DNA of 64,000 nt from Ruminococcus sp. GTDB lineage: Bacteria > Bacillota > Clostridia > Oscillospirales > Ruminococcaceae. How positions within the stretch are numbered: the stretch's first letter is position 1; the number at the start of each line of letters is the position of its first letter. Made by a program: the position numbers and the translations under genes. The stretch spans positions 1-64,000 of the forward strand of contig SVNQ01000004.1 in assembly GCA_015066865.1 (NCBI GenBank), given 5' to 3'. The notes under the pieces were generated by a model, which ran no database searches, was not told where the DNA came from, and saw only the letters and a list, made by a program, of their open reading frames with translations. This document shows, one piece after another, positions 62,071 to 64,000 of this stretch.

Positions 62071-64000
62071 TTATGACTGCTCACTCAGATAAATCGAAAC
62101 TCTCGACTGCATCATCTTTGCAGCTTCTTCGGGTGTCTGATCGCCTGCCATCATTTTTTCTGTTTCCTCCAGCATAATTCTGTACACTGTTTCATCGTAG
62201 TACCAGCAGGTACGGATGCCGTAGATATAATCCCGCATAATATCGGTTTCCCATGGTTCCATCTCGCCGATGAACATCTCCCCGACTTTGGCAGTCACAA
62301 GATGCTCTGCCTCGTCAAGCTTGTATTCAAGTGCACTCTCCAAAATGGGCATGGAATGGTACAGACTCTTCTGGTAATCCTCCGAAAGCAGGTGTTTGAC
62401 AAAGTCCCAGATTGCCGTTTTCTCAGCGGAATTGTCATTAAAGGATACGGTAAATGGCGTATTGAACACGCCGCCGTTTCCCTCGTCCCATACCATCGGG
62501 AAGCCTGCAAGGGTAATATCCACATCCGCAAAATTCGCACGGCGGCTGCCTCGCAGGTCAATGGGCTGTTCAAATGTGTCAAAGTAAAAGAGCATCCTGT
62601 CAAGCTCATAGGCGCCACGATAAACACCATCATCACACAGATACACGTTATCGGAAAATTCGCCCCTTTCCACTGCCTTGTAATAATCATCCTCCTGCGG
62701 CACACGGTTGAGCATTTCCAGAACCTGCACCACCTCCGGTGCATCAAAACAACACTTTGCCGTTTCACGATCAATGCAGCCTGTCTGGAGATAGCGCAGA
62801 TACATCGGTATCATGTATTCCGCAGGATAATGACAATAAACATCCATGTTTTCCGGCACGGGGAAATCCACCTGCTCACCAAGGCTCATCCCCTGTCTGT
62901 CGCCAATGTGCTTTGTTTTGGCAACGGTGGTTTCGATCTTGTACGAAAAGCCCAGCCGCTGCAGCTCCCCGTCATACTCATGCGTTTCAAAGTAATTGGT
63001 CAGATAGTCTCCACGGTCAAACTCCTTATCCGCATCCATGAGCGTGTACCAGTTGCCGAACATGCCCTTTGTCGCAAGGCTTTCAAAATTCACACCGTCC
63101 GTGCAGATCATGTCCGCCACGATACCATCGAGCATATCCATTTTCATGGTTTCGTAGCCCTGATGCGGATTCTCCATCGTGTTGTATTCGCCGTAGTCCT
63201 TGACGATGATGCGATAGCCCGATTCCTCAACGTTGTAGTCGATCACGGCATCGAGCAGATCCTCCGTCAGTCCCACGGTCGCAAGACTGATGAGCTTGGT
63301 GCTGTCGATCTCCTCCTGTGAACGCGGCGTTGCATGATAATGCGCCCTGCCGCCAACCGTCAGAAGGAATGTCCCGTCATCCAGCGGGTAGAACCATCTC
63401 ACCTCTTCGGGCTTGTAGTCGGAATTGATCCAGTCAATGACCTTTACCGCTTCGTTTTCAGAAACACCGTAAAGACCGTTATCCGTCATGTAGTAGTAAT
63501 CATAGCCCTGTGTTCCGGTTGTAAAATAATAGACATCCTCGGGGATCACAACGCCCGTGTCCTCGCAGGTACGCCCCTCTGCATCCAGCTTGTAGACCTT
63601 GGTGTAGCCATTATAATCCGCATCGTAGGTAATGATTGCCGCATGCATCTTCCCTTCCTGATCGGTGAACAATCTGGGAGTGGCGCCCTGTATTCTCGGC
63701 AGTTTGATCTCGCCGTATTTCTCATATTCGCTGTTGAATACCTCTGCAAACACATCACCCGTCTGGTCATACTGCATGTAGTTGTAGTTGTATGCAAGAA
63801 CATACCAGTTGCCGCTGCTGTCGAAAAGCTGCTGGCCACGGATATATTGGGTCTCGCCAAACGGCTCGGTCGGAATTTCACGGGTTTCGAGGTAGTTCAT
63901 GGAGCTGTCATAGATTTCCGCAAAGCGGCGCTTTGTTACCTCCTTGCCACGCACATTCTGATAGGCCCTGCCGATGAACGCAATACGATCATCGGGCAGA
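62071..64000 (-). CDS. Propeller/solute-binding fusion lipoprotein, cut by the window edge
   Basis: The frame stays open to the right edge (LPDDRIAFIGRAYQN before the first internal GTG), so the N-terminus and lipobox lie outside. About 643 residues are seen. Propeller blades include TQGYDYYYMTDNGLYGVSEN; the binding domain has LISLATVGLTEDLLDAVIDY and MLDGIVADMICTDGVNFESL; the end is MQSRVSIYLSEQS. It belongs to the same transcript as the genes down to 56109. Confidence 0.8.
   Translation of the reverse strand, partial: LPDDRIAFIGRAYQNVRGKEVTKRRFAEIYDSSMNYLETREIPTEPFGETQYIRGQQLFDSSGNWYVLAYNYNYMQYDQTGDVFAEVFNSEYEKYGEIKLPRIQGATPRLFTDQEGKMHAAIITYDADYNGYTKVYKLDAEGRTCEDTGVVIPEDVYYFTTGTQGYDYYYMTDNGLYGVSENEAVKVIDWINSDYKPEEVRWFYPLDDGTFLLTVGGRAHYHATPRSQEEIDSTKLISLATVGLTEDLLDAVIDYNVEESGYRIIVKDYGEYNTMENPHQGYETMKMDMLDGIVADMICTDGVNFESLATKGMFGNWYTLMDADKEFDRGDYLTNYFETHEYDGELQRLGFSYKIETTVAKTKHIGDRQGMSLGEQVDFPVPENMDVYCHYPAEYMIPMYLRYLQTGCIDRETAKCCFDAPEVVQVLEMLNRVPQEDDYYKAVERGEFSDNVYLCDDGVYRGAYELDRMLFYFDTFEQPIDLRGSRRANFADVDITLAGFPMVWDEGNGGVFNTPFTVSFNDNSAEKTAIWDFVKHLLSEDYQKSLYHSMPILESALEYKLDEAEHLVTAKVGEMFIGEMEPWETDIMRDYIYGIRTCWYYDETVYRIMLEETEKMMAGDQTPEEAAKMMQSRVSIYLSEQS

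Overview
The window looks like a chromosome segment of a cellulosome-producing Firmicute of the genus Ruminococcus (R. flavefaciens-like; Oscillospiraceae). The evidence is a set of secreted proteins with type I dockerins whose second half reads NAFDLAVMKR or similar, GH5 and GH43 plant-cell-wall hydrolases, Thr/Pro/Glu linkers, strong AGGAGG ribosome binding sites, and sigma-A promoters that nearly all have a 17-bp spacer and an extended -10. Species assignment is inference.

Layout. 1-1455: the tail of an Ig-like protein, a terminator, an internally deleted IS3-type element, and about 370 bp without a convincing gene. 1456-12102: an internal-dockerin secreted protein, a membrane diguanylate cyclase, a GH43 arabinanase with two CBM13-like modules and a dockerin, a large AraC regulator with a LacI-like sensor, and convergent cysK. 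12402-18169: a Cthe_2159-like beta-helix protein with an N-terminal dockerin, then a polar amino-acid ABC transporter (permease, ATPase, separately promoted lipoprotein). 18269-20349: a minus-strand group (small basic protein, FAD/Rieske oxidoreductase, ferritin-like helical protein).

20472-27200 is the most unusual locus. Three minus-strand genes encode an unrecognised 606-aa protein, a PP2C phosphatase, and (overlapping the phosphatase by 4 bp) a 1380-aa protein. The large protein combines a Ser/Thr kinase, a Rossmann-like segment, an RyR-like segment and a C-terminal PD-(D/E)xK nuclease resembling the Card1/Can2 (DUF1887) nuclease. It reads like an undescribed signalling or defence module related in logic to YegI-YegK / TerY-P kinase-phosphatase systems.

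27430-43007: a DUF2079 membrane protein, two GH5 cellulase-like genes with nearly the same dockerin DNA (each divergent from an AraC-type regulator), a tRNA-Thr(GGT) followed by a 167-bp tandem repeat whose full units each carry an intrinsic terminator, a P-loop nucleoside kinase, a dockerin-bearing M6-like metalloprotease, a decayed dockerin fragment, a MATE transporter and a GldG-like lipoprotein. 43231-45732: a cytosolic FIST-EAL c-di-GMP phosphodiesterase.

45784-64000: a minus-strand array of nine related lipoprotein genes. Seven (one cut by the window edge) combine an N-terminal propeller-like domain with a C-terminal extracellular solute-binding domain, one is binding-domain-only and one is propeller-only. 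No transport permease or ATPase accompanies them in the window. A terminator at 55963-55998 splits the array into at least two transcripts.

Together the window describes surface polysaccharide breakdown (dockerin enzymes), sensing of its products (AraC/LacI chimeras, binding lipoproteins), c-di-GMP signalling (one synthase, one hydrolase) and one probable conflict or stress module.
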